A stretch of DNA of 34,192 nt from an uncultured Fibrobacter sp. (GTDB lineage Bacteria > Fibrobacterota > Fibrobacteria > Fibrobacterales > Fibrobacteraceae): positions 1 through 34,192 of the forward strand of contig CAMJHM010000018.1 in the NCBI GenBank assembly GCA_946405515.1. Direction: 5' to 3'. Below are positions 1 through 6,746 of the stretch, piece by piece. The notes beneath the pieces were generated by a model that saw only the letters and a list, made by a program, of their open reading frames with translations, did no database searches and had not been told where the DNA came from. Each line of letters starts with the position of its first letter. Position 1 is the first letter of the stretch. A program made the translations under genes and the position numbers.

Positions 1-29
1 GCGAAGGGCGAATAGCCCTGAAGCAATCT
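1..29. repeat. Dispersed GCGAAGGGCGA..CCCTGAAGCAATCT repeat, truncated by window edge
   Basis: These bases match the repeat at 16649-16680 apart from a two-base difference in the loop (GGGCGAATAGCCC here, GGGCGAAGCCC there). A related pair of copies lies at 33535-33598 on the other strand. The core is a short hairpin with a GAA-type loop, flanked by arms that end in GAAGCAATCT. It is non-coding and probably continues left of the window. Confidence 0.7.
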
Positions 30-238
30 CCATCAGAGAATCTAGAGGCTAGGATATAGGGGCTAGAGCGAAATATCACGGCTTCGCCGTCTGTTATTGA
101 CGCACGAAGTGCGTGATTCTTTTTCACTAGTCTCCCACCTAAAGGTGGCCATGCCCACATAAGTGCTAAAGCACTAAGTGGTCAAAGGTAGCCTCTATTC
201 TCTAGCCTCTCCCGCCTTTATATTCTATCTTTTATCCC
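30..238. repeat. Intergenic mosaic: two heptamer arrays and four mini-hairpins
   Basis: No gene is supported here. TAG recurs at 43, 50, 57 and 64, giving a 7-bp array. A second array in the opposite orientation has CTA or CTC at 195, 202 and 209. Between them are four compact perfect hairpins: 78-90 (arms ACGGC, loop TTC), 100-114 (arms ACGCAC, loop GAA), 135-148 (arms CCACC, loop TAAA) and 162-175 (arms AGTGC, loop TAAA). A TATATT box at 219-224 could be the -10 of aroD. Confidence 0.7.
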
Positions 239-1006
239 ATGCCACTCGATTCAGCAAAACACCTGGTCGGGCTTGTGAGCCCGCATGTTCTTTCTGCCGC
301 CGAGGCCGACCCTATCAGCCCGGTGGTCATGGACCTCCAGGCCTGCGACATGCTCGAAATCCGCTACGACTGGTTCGAGAAAAGCTCTTGGGCCAGCCTC
401 TCCGCCCGTGTCCGCAATATTGCTCCGAATTCTGAACAAATTGGCACCGTCCGTCTTGTCCGCGACGGCGGGACATTCCCCGACGATTCCGTCGCGGAAC
501 GACCCGCCCTATGGGCCTCCATCTTCGCCGCCACCGAGGTCCCGGAATGGATGGACCTCGAACGCGACTGCCTCCACAACTACGGCGACCTGGACGAGCT
601 TGCCAAACCCCGCGGCACGCGCATCATCGTCTCGGAGCACAACTTTGTACGCATTCCGACTCTCCTGGAGTTGAAAAAGCTCGCGCAGGACGCCCAGCGG
701 GTCAAGGCCGCAGGGCTCAAGATTGCCGCCATGAGTAACGGAGCCACGGATTGCCAGCGGCTTTACCAGTTCGCAAGCAAGAACGCAAAAAATTTTGAAA
801 TGTTCGCCGCCTTCGGCATGGGCGAATCAGGCAAGCCTTCCCGAATTTGGTCGCTCCACGAAGGCGCAAACCTCACCTACGGGTCTATCGAAGTGGGTGC
901 TGCCCCCGGCCAAATCGACGTCGTCACCATGAGGAAGGCCCTGGACACATTTGACAATTTTAATTCTGAAAACGACATTTTGGCGTTTTTGAACAAATTT
1001 GAGTAA
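239..1006 (+). CDS. aroD: Type I 3-dehydroquinate dehydratase
   Basis: Cytosolic enzyme of the shikimate pathway that dehydrates 3-dehydroquinate to 3-dehydroshikimate through a Schiff base. The 255-residue protein has the class I barrel motifs in order: EIRYDW (about 40-45, substrate-binding Glu and Arg), SEHNF with the catalytic His at about 134, KIAAMSNGATD with the Schiff-base Lys at about 161, SRIWSLHEGANLTYG with the substrate Arg at about 202, and APGQIDV near 222-228. The length fits the family (about 220-250). The ATG at 239 is the first start that keeps the N-terminal beta strand (KHLVGLVSP). No clear Shine-Dalgarno site precedes it, and a TATATT 14 bases upstream suggests a very short leader. 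No other shikimate gene is adjacent. Confidence 0.9.
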   Translation: MPLDSAKHLVGLVSPHVLSAAEADPISPVVMDLQACDMLEIRYDWFEKSSWASLSARVRNIAPNSEQIGTVRLVRDGGTFPDDSVAERPALWASIFAATEVPEWMDLERDCLHNYGDLDELAKPRGTRIIVSEHNFVRIPTLLELKKLAQDAQRVKAAGLKIAAMSNGATDCQRLYQFASKNAKNFEMFAAFGMGESGKPSRIWSLHEGANLTYGSIEVGAAPGQIDVVTMRKALDTFDNFNSENDILAFLNKFE

Positions 1007-1124
1007 ATTTGACTATTTTCATGCTACAATTTTGGCACATTTGAGTATTTTCTCGTAAAAACCTCGTCAAAAGCCATTTTTTTTTCTAAAATATCAAGTT
1101 GAACAATACAAGAGGTTTCACTAT

Positions 1125-1589
1125 ATGAGACTTTCCGAAAGATTTGTTGACAACTGCATCTTGATCAACTCTGCCAGCCAAACCAAAGAGGCGATCCTCA
1201 ACGAGCTGGTGGACACGCTCTGCAGTGCCTACAAACTGGAACACCGCGACGAAATATTCGAGGCCGTATGGAACCGCGAAAAGAGCCGTTCCACCGGTAT
1301 CGGTTGCGGTCTTGCGGTGCCGCACGCGAAAATCGACTATGTCGACCGCATGTGCATGGTGGCCGCCACCGTCGAGAAGGGTCTTGATTTCGAATCCTTC
1401 GACGGAGAACCGGTCTACCTCATTATCCTTATCGTAAGCCCGGGCAACACCGTGGGCCCGCACCTCAAGGCGCTCTCCTCCGTAAGCCGCCTGCTTGCCG
1501 ATGGAACCGTGCGCAAGGACCTCATCGAGTCGAAAACCCCGTCTGAGTTCCTTACCATCCTCCGCGCCGCCGAAGATAAGTTTTTGTAG
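1125..1589 (+). CDS. ptsN: PTS IIA (fructose/nitrogen type) protein, PtsN-like
   Basis: A single 154-residue PTS EIIA type-2 domain. The motif GLAVPHAKID carries the phosphorylatable His at about residue 67, and the HLKALSSVSRLL segment is typical of the C-terminal half. Stand-alone proteins of this length usually act as regulatory phosphocarriers (PtsN/EIIA-Ntr) rather than sugar transporters. No membrane IIB/IIC domain is present and no transporter is nearby, which supports a regulatory role. The ATG has an AGAGG box 8-9 bases upstream. The stop codon TAG at 1587-1589 is the first unit of a heptamer array. A sugar-specific IIA component encoded away from its partners is the alternative. Confidence 0.85.
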   Translation: MRLSERFVDNCILINSASQTKEAILNELVDTLCSAYKLEHRDEIFEAVWNREKSRSTGIGCGLAVPHAKIDYVDRMCMVAATVEKGLDFESFDGEPVYLIILIVSPGNTVGPHLKALSSVSRLLADGTVRKDLIESKTPSEFLTILRAAEDKFL

Positions 1590-1624
1590 GAATCAGGATC
1601 TAGGGGCTAGGATCTAGGGGTCAG
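1587..1624 (+). repeat. Heptamer array starting at the ptsN stop codon
   Basis: TAG or CAG triplets occur at 1587, 1594, 1601, 1608, 1615 and 1622, exactly 7 bases apart. The first is the ptsN stop codon. Units read GAATCAG, GATCTAG, GGGCTAG, GATCTAG, GGGTCAG. TAG falls in all three frames (1601, 1608, 1615). Confidence 0.85.
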
Positions 1625-1642
1625 TCAATTTAGGCATAGAAA

Positions 1643-1678
1643 ACCCCTAGTCTCTAAATTCTAGCCTCTAACCCCTAT
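1643..1678 (-). repeat. Heptamer array, inverted copy
   Basis: CTA (TAG on the minus strand) recurs at 1647, 1654, 1661, 1668 and 1675, a perfect 7-bp register. ACCCCTAG at 1643-1650 is the reverse complement of CTAGGGGT at 1614-1621, so the two arrays form an inverted pair that could fold together. It lies just upstream of the tRNA-Val promoter. Confidence 0.8.
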
Positions 1679-1687
1679 AAAGTCCCC

Positions 1688-1716
1688 TTGACATCGCAAA
1701 TATTCTTTTATATATT
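1688..1716 (+). promoter_or_regulatory. Sigma-70-type promoter of tRNA-Val
   Basis: A consensus -35 TTGACA at 1688-1693 is followed by a 17-base spacer and a -10 TATATT at 1711-1716. Transcription would start near 1723, about six bases before the mature tRNA. The same TATATT box recurs at the 6S RNA candidate. Confidence 0.85.
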
Positions 1717-1728
1717 TGCACCCACCTC

Positions 1729-1803
1729 GGACGGTTAGCTCAGTTGGTTTAGAGCGCTGCTTTCACACGGCAGAGGTCACTGGTTCAAATCCAGTACCGT
1801 CCA
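1729..1803 (+). tRNA. trnV: tRNA-Val, anticodon CAC
   Basis: A complete cloverleaf can be drawn. The acceptor arm GGACGGT pairs with ACCGTCC, and the D arm reads GCTCAGTTGGTTTAGAGC. The anticodon stem CTGCT/GGCAG encloses the loop TTCACAC with anticodon CAC. The T arm is ACTGG-TTCAAAT-CCAGT. The discriminator base is A at 1803. The 3' CCA is not encoded and must be added after transcription. It has its own promoter and terminator and reads GUG valine codons. Confidence 0.95.
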
Positions 1804-1805
1804 CG

Positions 1806-1840
1806 AAAAGGCCGCCCCGCAAAGGCGGCTTTTGTTTTTC
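1806..1840 (+). terminator. Rho-independent terminator of tRNA-Val
   Basis: The stem GCCGCC (1811-1816) pairs with GGCGGC (1824-1829) around the loop CCGCAAA. An AAAA tract precedes it and TTTTGTTTTT follows. Confidence 0.85.
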
Positions 1841-1919
1841 CCTTCCATTTTTCCAGTACAAAATATTGCTATTTTCCCCGCACACGCAACGCAACCGCGC
1901 AGAGAGGCATCTAAACGGC

Positions 1920-3212
1920 ATGAATACGAAAATAGCGATTCTTCTTGGGTTCCTGGTCCCGGCTACAGCCGCCTTCGGCGGCACATGGACGCTCGCGGAC
2001 TGCCTCAAGCAGGCCAAAGAAAAGAGCCTCTCGCTGGAAACAGCCAAGCTCCGCGAACAGAAGGCGGACATCAGCGTAAAGCAGGCCAAGACAGGCAACC
2101 ACCCGACCGTGAGCGCAAGCATCCAGAACACACTCTACGACCACCCGTTCGTCGACGACGGCGACCACTACCGCCTGAGCCTCGGCATTTCCGGTTCGTA
2201 CACCATTTGGGATGGCGGGGCCACCAGCCTGAACGTCGAGGCAAGCCAGCTCTCTAAAGAGGCCACGGCCCTTTCGACCAAACAGACCGAACGTTCCGTA
2301 CAGGAAAGCGTCCTGAACGCCTACATGTCGCTGCTTGCCGCCATGGAAAACCTGCGCACGGCAAACGCCTCCGTCGATCTGGCCCAGGCGGAATTCGAAC
2401 ATTACGGCAAACTCTACGAGGCCGGGTCCATCACCAAGAAAGACCTCACCCAGAGCCAGTCCAACGTGCTGCAAAAGCAGGTGTCGCAACTCTCTGCCCA
2501 GCTTTCCGTCAACAGCGCAAAGACATCCCTCCGCCAGTTGCTGGAACTCGGCGAAAACGAAGAATTCGAGATTTCGGCGCCCGAAAGCAACATCGAGAGC
2601 CCCGACTCACTCCCCCCGTTGCCCTCGCTCGACGAATTGAGGAAGGTCGCCAAAGAATCCCATCCGGGGCTCAAGTCCGACAGCGTGTCTGTCAAGGCCG
2701 CAAAGAAAAACACCCAGGTTGCCGGGAAGGGCAGTTCCATCACCGTGACACTGGGAGCGAACTCCAGCACAGGGCTCCAAGCCTGGGAATCCGACCGCTA
2801 CGGCCGCCAACTCAAGAACGGCTGGCAGAACTCCGTGTCACTTGGCATCAACATCCCCATCATCGACGGCGGAGCCACCGACAACAAGGTGCTGCAGGCG
2901 CAGGTCACCGAGGCCGAGACGCAGATTAGCATGCAAGAAACTGCGAAAAGCATTGATAACAACATAGAAAAGCTGCTTATCAACGCCGTCAGCGCCGACA
3001 TGCAGTGGAAAGCCGCCGCGCTCCAGGTGCAAGCCGAAAACGAAGCCCTGCAGGTCGCCGAAGAACAGCGGAACGCAGGCGCCCTCACCTACACCGACTA
3101 CCTGACGCAAAAGAACAACCTCGAAAAGGCGCAAATCACGCAGACCAATGCCAAGTACACGAGCCTGCTCGCGAGGAAGATGCTGGAACTGTACCAGGGG
3201 AAGTTGGATTAG
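1920..3212 (+). CDS. TolC-family outer-membrane efflux protein
   Basis: A 430-residue outer-membrane channel component of a tripartite efflux or type I secretion system. A signal peptide (residues 1-20, ending ATAAFGG) is followed by two homologous halves of long amphipathic helices, as in TolC/OEP proteins. Each half carries a barrel-strand segment ending in a [W/I]DGGAT motif (SGSYTIWDGGAT near 95, NIPIIDGGAT near 318), a typical duplicated landmark. The start is the ATG at 1920, with an AGAGAGG box about 15 bases upstream. The reading frame stays open upstream into the tRNA gene, but that extension is an artefact. No membrane-fusion or inner-membrane pump gene is adjacent, so the transported substrate cannot be inferred. 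The stop TAG begins a heptamer array. Confidence 0.88.
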   Translation: MNTKIAILLGFLVPATAAFGGTWTLADCLKQAKEKSLSLETAKLREQKADISVKQAKTGNHPTVSASIQNTLYDHPFVDDGDHYRLSLGISGSYTIWDGGATSLNVEASQLSKEATALSTKQTERSVQESVLNAYMSLLAAMENLRTANASVDLAQAEFEHYGKLYEAGSITKKDLTQSQSNVLQKQVSQLSAQLSVNSAKTSLRQLLELGENEEFEISAPESNIESPDSLPPLPSLDELRKVAKESHPGLKSDSVSVKAAKKNTQVAGKGSSITVTLGANSSTGLQAWESDRYGRQLKNGWQNSVSLGINIPIIDGGATDNKVLQAQVTEAETQISMQETAKSIDNNIEKLLINAVSADMQWKAAALQVQAENEALQVAEEQRNAGALTYTDYLTQKNNLEKAQITQTNAKYTSLLARKMLELYQGKLD

Positions 3213-3274
3213 ACGAAAGACGAAAGACGAAAGACGAGAGAGGAGAGAGGAAAAGCTTGAGTCTTGAGCCTCAT
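3212..3274 (+). repeat. Heptamer array starting at the tolC-like stop codon
   Basis: Nine consecutive 7-base units begin at the last base of the TAG stop: GACGAAA three times, then GACGAGA, GAGGAGA, GAGGAAA, AGCTTGA, GTCTTGA, GCCTCAT. An AG dinucleotide recurs every 7 bases with one exception. Related GACGAAAGA words occur at 16628-16640. Confidence 0.85.
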
Positions 3275-3283
3275 TTCATCATA

Positions 3284-3324
3284 AAACGGCCCGTGTTTCG
3301 TCCCTGAAACGGCGGGCGTTTCTG
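3284..3324 (+). terminator. Probable terminator of the efflux gene
   Basis: The outer arms AAACGGCCCG (3284-3293) and CGGGCGTTT (3313-3321) pair with one bulged base and enclose a second hairpin (GTTTC, loop GTCCCT, GAAAC at 3295-3310). TTTCTGTTTG follows, a moderate U tract. Confidence 0.6.
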
Positions 3325-3370
3325 TTTGAAAGCCCGTCCCCCTGATTTTTTTCAGGCAAATGGGTTCAAA

Positions 3371-3395
3371 TGCCGTTTTTGGCGCGATTTCGGCA
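3371..3395. promoter_or_regulatory. Candidate upstream activator site for the sigma-54 promoter
   Basis: The inverted repeat TGCCG (3371-3375) and CGGCA (3391-3395) lies about 80-105 bases upstream of the predicted transcription start. This is where bacterial enhancer-binding proteins usually sit. An A/T tract at 3414-3432 between the site and the promoter could assist bending. The role is inferred from position only. Confidence 0.35.
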
Positions 3396-3450
3396 TATTT
3401 TCCGGGATTTCAGCATTTTTTTTTCGCAAAAAAGCCAAGGATCGGCGCTT

Positions 3451-3468
3451 TTGGCACGGCGTTTGCAT
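3451..3468 (+). promoter_or_regulatory. Sigma-54 (RpoN) promoter of the small heat-shock gene
   Basis: TTGGCACGGCGTTTGCAT matches the sigma-54 -24/-12 consensus TGGCACG-N4-TTGCA almost perfectly. GG (3453-3454) and GC (3465-3466) are separated by exactly ten bases. The start would be near 3477, leaving a leader of about 60 bases before the ATG. Confidence 0.8.
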
Positions 3469-3536
3469 ATACCCCAGCGAAAACAGATGGGCTCCACGGC
3501 GAACGCCGGAACCCGAAAACCTAAGGAGGTTTCCCT

Positions 3537-3917
3537 ATGATCAACACTCAACTTTTCCCGACAGCTCTCTACGGTATCCAGAATTTCATTGACAGCCTCA
3601 ACAACGCCTCCAACGCGCAGGGCGAATGCACTTACACGCCGAAGGCCGACTATTACGAGGTCGAAAACGGCTTCATGCTCGAAGTAGAACTGCCCGGCGT
3701 CAAAAAGGAAGACCTGGACATCCAGATCGAAAAGAACATCATCACGGTCAAGGCCACTCGTACCCGCCAAGACAGCAAGTTCACCTACGAACGCAGTTTC
3801 AGGCTGGCCGACGACATTGACACGGAAAAAATCAAGGTCTCCCTCGAAAACGGCGTCCTGGCTTTCTCGCTTGCCAAAAAGCAGCAGGCCGCAGCCAGGA
3901 AACTGACAATCGAATAA
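3537..3917 (+). CDS. Small heat-shock protein (Hsp20/alpha-crystallin)
   Basis: An ATP-independent holdase chaperone that binds unfolding proteins in the cytoplasm. The 126-residue protein has an alpha-crystallin domain from about residue 35 to 120, starting YTPKADYYEVENGF, with LPGVKKEDLDIQI in the first half and the signature LENGVLAFSL near the end. The short tail ends RKLTIE, where LTI may act as the I-x-I oligomerisation motif. An ideal Shine-Dalgarno AAGGAGGT sits 7 bases before the ATG. It stands alone between a sigma-54 promoter and a strong terminator, so it is probably a single-gene stress unit controlled by an RpoN-dependent activator. Heat-shock sigma-32 or HrcA control, common for this family, shows no site here. 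Confidence 0.93.
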   Translation: MINTQLFPTALYGIQNFIDSLNNASNAQGECTYTPKADYYEVENGFMLEVELPGVKKEDLDIQIEKNIITVKATRTRQDSKFTYERSFRLADDIDTEKIKVSLENGVLAFSLAKKQQAAARKLTIE

Positions 3918-3941
3918 ACTGATAACATCCCTCCTCCTCCC

Positions 3942-3977
3942 GGGAAGTGGCAGTTTCCTGCCGCTTCCCTTTTCTTT
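3942..3977 (+). terminator. Rho-independent terminator of the hsp20 gene
   Basis: GGGAAGTGGCAG (3942-3953) pairs with CTGCCGCTTCCC (3958-3969) around the loop TTTC, followed by TTTTCTTT. Confidence 0.9.
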
Positions 3978-4041
3978 ACCCCGCCCCATTTGTAAACATT
4001 TGTTTATGGACGATTTATCCATGAAGGGCGCTTTTTTTAAC

Positions 4042-4069
4042 AATTATCTCAAGGTTTCCCGAGATAATT
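4042..4069. promoter_or_regulatory. Candidate operator upstream of the esterase gene
   Basis: A perfect 9-bp inverted repeat, AATTATCTC (4042-4050) and GAGATAATT (4061-4069), has a 10-base spacer. Its centre-to-centre distance of about two helix turns suits a dimeric regulator. It lies 45-72 bases before the esterase ATG, beside a possible -10 (TATATG at 4070-4075). It lacks a U tract, so a terminator is unlikely. Confidence 0.5.
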
Positions 4070-4113
4070 TATATGTCGGGATTATTGTATGGGCTGGTTA
4101 AAAAGGAGTACCC

Positions 4114-5718
4114 ATGAAAATGACACGTTTTTCTACAACGCCACTTGCACTGGCAGCATTTTTGTGCACCACAGCTTTCGCCTACAATGTAAGCGGAACT
4201 GTTAAAGACGAACTCGGGACCCCAATCCAGGGAGCCAACGTCACACTCGTCCAAAAGGCGAAGTCCACATTGACGGACATCGAGGGCAAATTCGTTCTTT
4301 CCGATGCCACTATAGATGCAATCCACGCTCAGAAACCTGGGCTCGGGTACATCAACATCAACGATGGTGTTCTGGATTTCTCGCAGAGCGGGAACACTCC
4401 CGTGAAAATCCGCATTTTCGACATGATGGGCAACCAGGTTCTCAACCATTCCCTCAACGGGTCTGGTAGGCTGGACTTGCGCCAGGGCGTGACCGCCCAC
4501 GGCACCTACATCGCCCGCGTCCGCATGGGCAATGCCGAACAGGCTGTCCGCTTCACGGCAAGTGGTAGCTACAGCAGCGCCCTCACTGCCCCAAAGAGTG
4601 GTGCCCTCTACTTGATCCAACAAGGCAAGGCTGGCAATCTCCAAGTGGTCGCCAATGGTTTCGACACACTCAAAATTTACCTCCCTTCACTTGATACGGT
4701 CCTGGCTCTCACGCTGAAAAAGTCCACAGCGGGCTCGTCTCCGTCTTCTTCCCCATCATCATCTTCGTCTGGGGCCTCCTCGCCATCTTCTTCCGCAATT
4801 ACTTCGTCATCCTCTTCTGCAGCATCCCTAAACCCCGGCGAACAGACCTATGACTTTGGCTATGCGCTCAAGAATGCACCGCGCCCGAGTACAGGCTGCG
4901 GAAAGAATTCCACATTGCAAAAGACCAGGAGCGTCGAGAACGGCGACCGTTTCGAAATGAAGGTCGGAAGCGAGAACCGCGAATATTTCATCACGTTGCC
5001 GAAGAACTACGACAACACCAAGCCGCACAAGGTGCTGTTCGCCATGCACTGCATGGGTAGTAACGCCGAAGACTTCGTACACCACAATCCGGACCAGGAC
5101 CATCCGAGTCCGTACTATGGCCAGCAGAAGCTTGACACCAAGGGCGAATTCATCTTCGTCGCCCCGCGTGGCGATACCGACGGCATGCCGTGGAGCATGA
5201 ACAGCGACAAGGACCACAAGTTCATCGACCAGCTGATCACGACCATCAACGAGAACTACTGCGTCGACACCACCCGTATCTTCATGACGGGCTTCAGCTT
5301 CGGCGCCATGGTCACGAACTCCATGGCCCAGGACATGCAGCACCGCCTCCGCGCCGTCGCCGTATACGCGACCGCCGACTACAACATCTACCTGCCCAAG
5401 AACAAGGGTAAGCCCATTGCCTGGATGGCCGTGCACGGCAAGCAGGACGGCACCTGCCCCTATGACAAGGCCCTGACCAGCGCCCTTCCGAGGATTCTCA
5501 AGAACAACGGTCCGAATGGCACCGACGTAAGCTCCGAAAAGCCGCAAGAAGTCGGCGGCAGCGGTCACCTCTGCTACGACTTCAAGAACGTGGATCCGCG
5601 TTTCCCGGTCAAGTGGTGCAGCTGGAATGGTCCGCACCAGTGGACCGCCTTCGACAACGGCAACTGGCAGAGCACCTGGGTCCCCGAAGAGGTCAACAAG
5701 TTCTTCGGCCAGTTCTAA
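4114..5718 (+). CDS. Secreted CE1-type esterase (feruloyl/polyester esterase-like) with accessory N-terminal domains
   Basis: A 534-residue secreted hydrolase. Signal peptide at 1-23 (ending AAFLCTTAFA). Residues about 25-65 start a carboxypeptidase-regulatory-like beta domain (VSGTVKDELGTPIQGANV, TDIEGKF). About 95-148 resembles a T9SS/Por-type sorting-domain fold (VKIRIFDMMGNQV, GTYIARVRMG). About 174-202 looks like the remaining strands of the first domain. A Ser/Pro/Ala linker (207-238) leads to the CE1/PHB-depolymerase-like alpha/beta hydrolase (about 245-534). Likely triad: Ser395 in GFSFG, Asp445 in HGKQDG, His508 in GPHQW. Such enzymes release ferulic or acetyl esters from xylan. The exact substrate cannot be read from sequence. 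AAGGAG precedes the ATG by 7-8 bases. Confidence 0.85.
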   Translation: MKMTRFSTTPLALAAFLCTTAFAYNVSGTVKDELGTPIQGANVTLVQKAKSTLTDIEGKFVLSDATIDAIHAQKPGLGYININDGVLDFSQSGNTPVKIRIFDMMGNQVLNHSLNGSGRLDLRQGVTAHGTYIARVRMGNAEQAVRFTASGSYSSALTAPKSGALYLIQQGKAGNLQVVANGFDTLKIYLPSLDTVLALTLKKSTAGSSPSSSPSSSSSGASSPSSSAITSSSSSAASLNPGEQTYDFGYALKNAPRPSTGCGKNSTLQKTRSVENGDRFEMKVGSENREYFITLPKNYDNTKPHKVLFAMHCMGSNAEDFVHHNPDQDHPSPYYGQQKLDTKGEFIFVAPRGDTDGMPWSMNSDKDHKFIDQLITTINENYCVDTTRIFMTGFSFGAMVTNSMAQDMQHRLRAVAVYATADYNIYLPKNKGKPIAWMAVHGKQDGTCPYDKALTSALPRILKNNGPNGTDVSSEKPQEVGGSGHLCYDFKNVDPRFPVKWCSWNGPHQWTAFDNGNWQSTWVPEEVNKFFGQF

Positions 5719-5748
5719 AAAAGTATAACTCTCCAACCCCAACAACCT

Positions 5749-5788
5749 AAAGTTCCCTGCCGTCTCGAAACGGGGGGAACTTTTCCTT
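5749..5788 (+). terminator. Rho-independent terminator after the esterase gene
   Basis: AAAGTTCCC (5749-5757) pairs with GGGAACTTT (5775-5783), with an inner CCGT/ACGG stem (5760-5763 and 5770-5773), then TTTTCC. Confidence 0.85.
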
Positions 5789-5833
5789 TATTCTATTCTT
5801 GTCAAAATGCAAAAAAAAGATTTACTTTTCGTC

Positions 5834-5862
5834 TTGTACGAAAGCTCCAAATGTGTTAAATT
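5834..5862 (+). promoter_or_regulatory. Candidate promoter of the two-gene barrel operon
   Basis: TTGTAC (5834-5839), a 17-base spacer and TAAATT (5857-5862) form a reasonable sigma-70-type promoter, about 35 bases before the ATG at 5902. Confidence 0.45.
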
Positions 5863-5901
5863 TCATGAACAACTTTTCAATCTTACCAAAGGGGTTCCAG
5901 C

Positions 5902-6723
5902 ATGGACATCTTCAAAGTAGCAGTTTCATCCCTCATCATCGCATCGACTAGCGCATTCGCAGGTGGCAACTTCCACATGGGCGCCAAGGTGGCAGGCACA
6001 TACAACATGTTCTGGAATACAGACATTACCATAGACGCAGGAACCCTTGGCATCAGTTCCGAACAGTTCGAAGACCAATTTGACGGAGCCTCTGTTAAGC
6101 TCAATGGCCTTGATGACGCCGGTGGCTTGGGTGTGGATTTCGGCCTGACCTTTATGCTTTCCCTCAGCAATAGCATCGCACTCGCCCCCGAACTCCTTTT
6201 CTCCTACCGTAACCGCACTACCGACATAACAGCGGTCGCAGCAACGAACTCGCGCGACAACAGCGTTTATACCGACGATGATGTCAGCTATACTTTCTAT
6301 TATAACAACGAAAATTCCAACAACAACATGTTTACCATGAACGATGTCGAACTGACTCAGTGGTATCTGGAAATTCCGGTTCTGCTTCGTTTCACAACGG
6401 GTGCCGGAGTTTACCTTGGCGCAGGTCCAGTCTTTTCTTTGAATCTCGATACCGACGGTAAGGCATCCATTTTCAAGAAGGACATTGACGATTACACGAC
6501 AACACTTGTCATAGGCCTCGCAGCAGACGTCGGCTATTCCCTAAAAATTGCGGGCAGCCAGCAACTTGATTTCGGTCTGCGTTTCCAGATGGGTCTCACC
6601 AACATCGTAAGCGACGACATCAGCGTTCCTGAAATAGCAGAAAACTACTCCATTGACGGAACCAAAATCGCCAATCCTAAGGATTTAATTATCAGTCTCG
6701 GTGTAGGCTACTGGTTCCTGTAA
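5902..6723 (+). CDS. Outer-membrane beta-barrel protein (OMP_b-brl-like porin family)
   Basis: A 273-residue protein with a clear signal peptide (1-20, ending STSAFA before GGNFHMGAK). Alternating hydrophobic strands follow: VDFGLTFMLSLSNSIALAPELLFSYR, WYLEIPVLLRFTTGAGVYLGAGPVF, a LDFGLRFQMG strand and a terminal ISLGVGYWFL. The last residues are aromatic/hydrophobic as BAM substrates require. The pattern 'LEIPVLLRF..GVYLGAGP' is typical of Fibrobacter and Bacteroidetes eight-stranded barrels. No specific function is known. The stop TAA overlaps the likely start of the next barrel gene, so the two are probably translated together. Confidence 0.8.
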   Translation: MDIFKVAVSSLIIASTSAFAGGNFHMGAKVAGTYNMFWNTDITIDAGTLGISSEQFEDQFDGASVKLNGLDDAGGLGVDFGLTFMLSLSNSIALAPELLFSYRNRTTDITAVAATNSRDNSVYTDDDVSYTFYYNNENSNNNMFTMNDVELTQWYLEIPVLLRFTTGAGVYLGAGPVFSLNLDTDGKASIFKKDIDDYTTTLVIGLAADVGYSLKIAGSQQLDFGLRFQMGLTNIVSDDISVPEIAENYSIDGTKIANPKDLIISLGVGYWFL

Positions 6724-6746
6724 TTCCCATCCTGATTTTAGCCGTA

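Noticed and set aside
1031-1050. TTGGCACATTTGAGT resembling a second sigma-54 promoter before ptsN
   Set aside because: The -24 half matches, but there is no GC ten bases later, so the -12 element is missing.
1716-1919. Upstream extension of the TolC-like gene
   Set aside because: It runs through the tRNA-Val gene and its terminator. The signal peptide begins at the ATG at 1920.
4828-5745. Minus-strand open frame of 305 codons opposite the esterase
   Set aside because: Shadow of the CE1 catalytic domain, with low-complexity Val/Gly/Ala composition typical of antisense reading.
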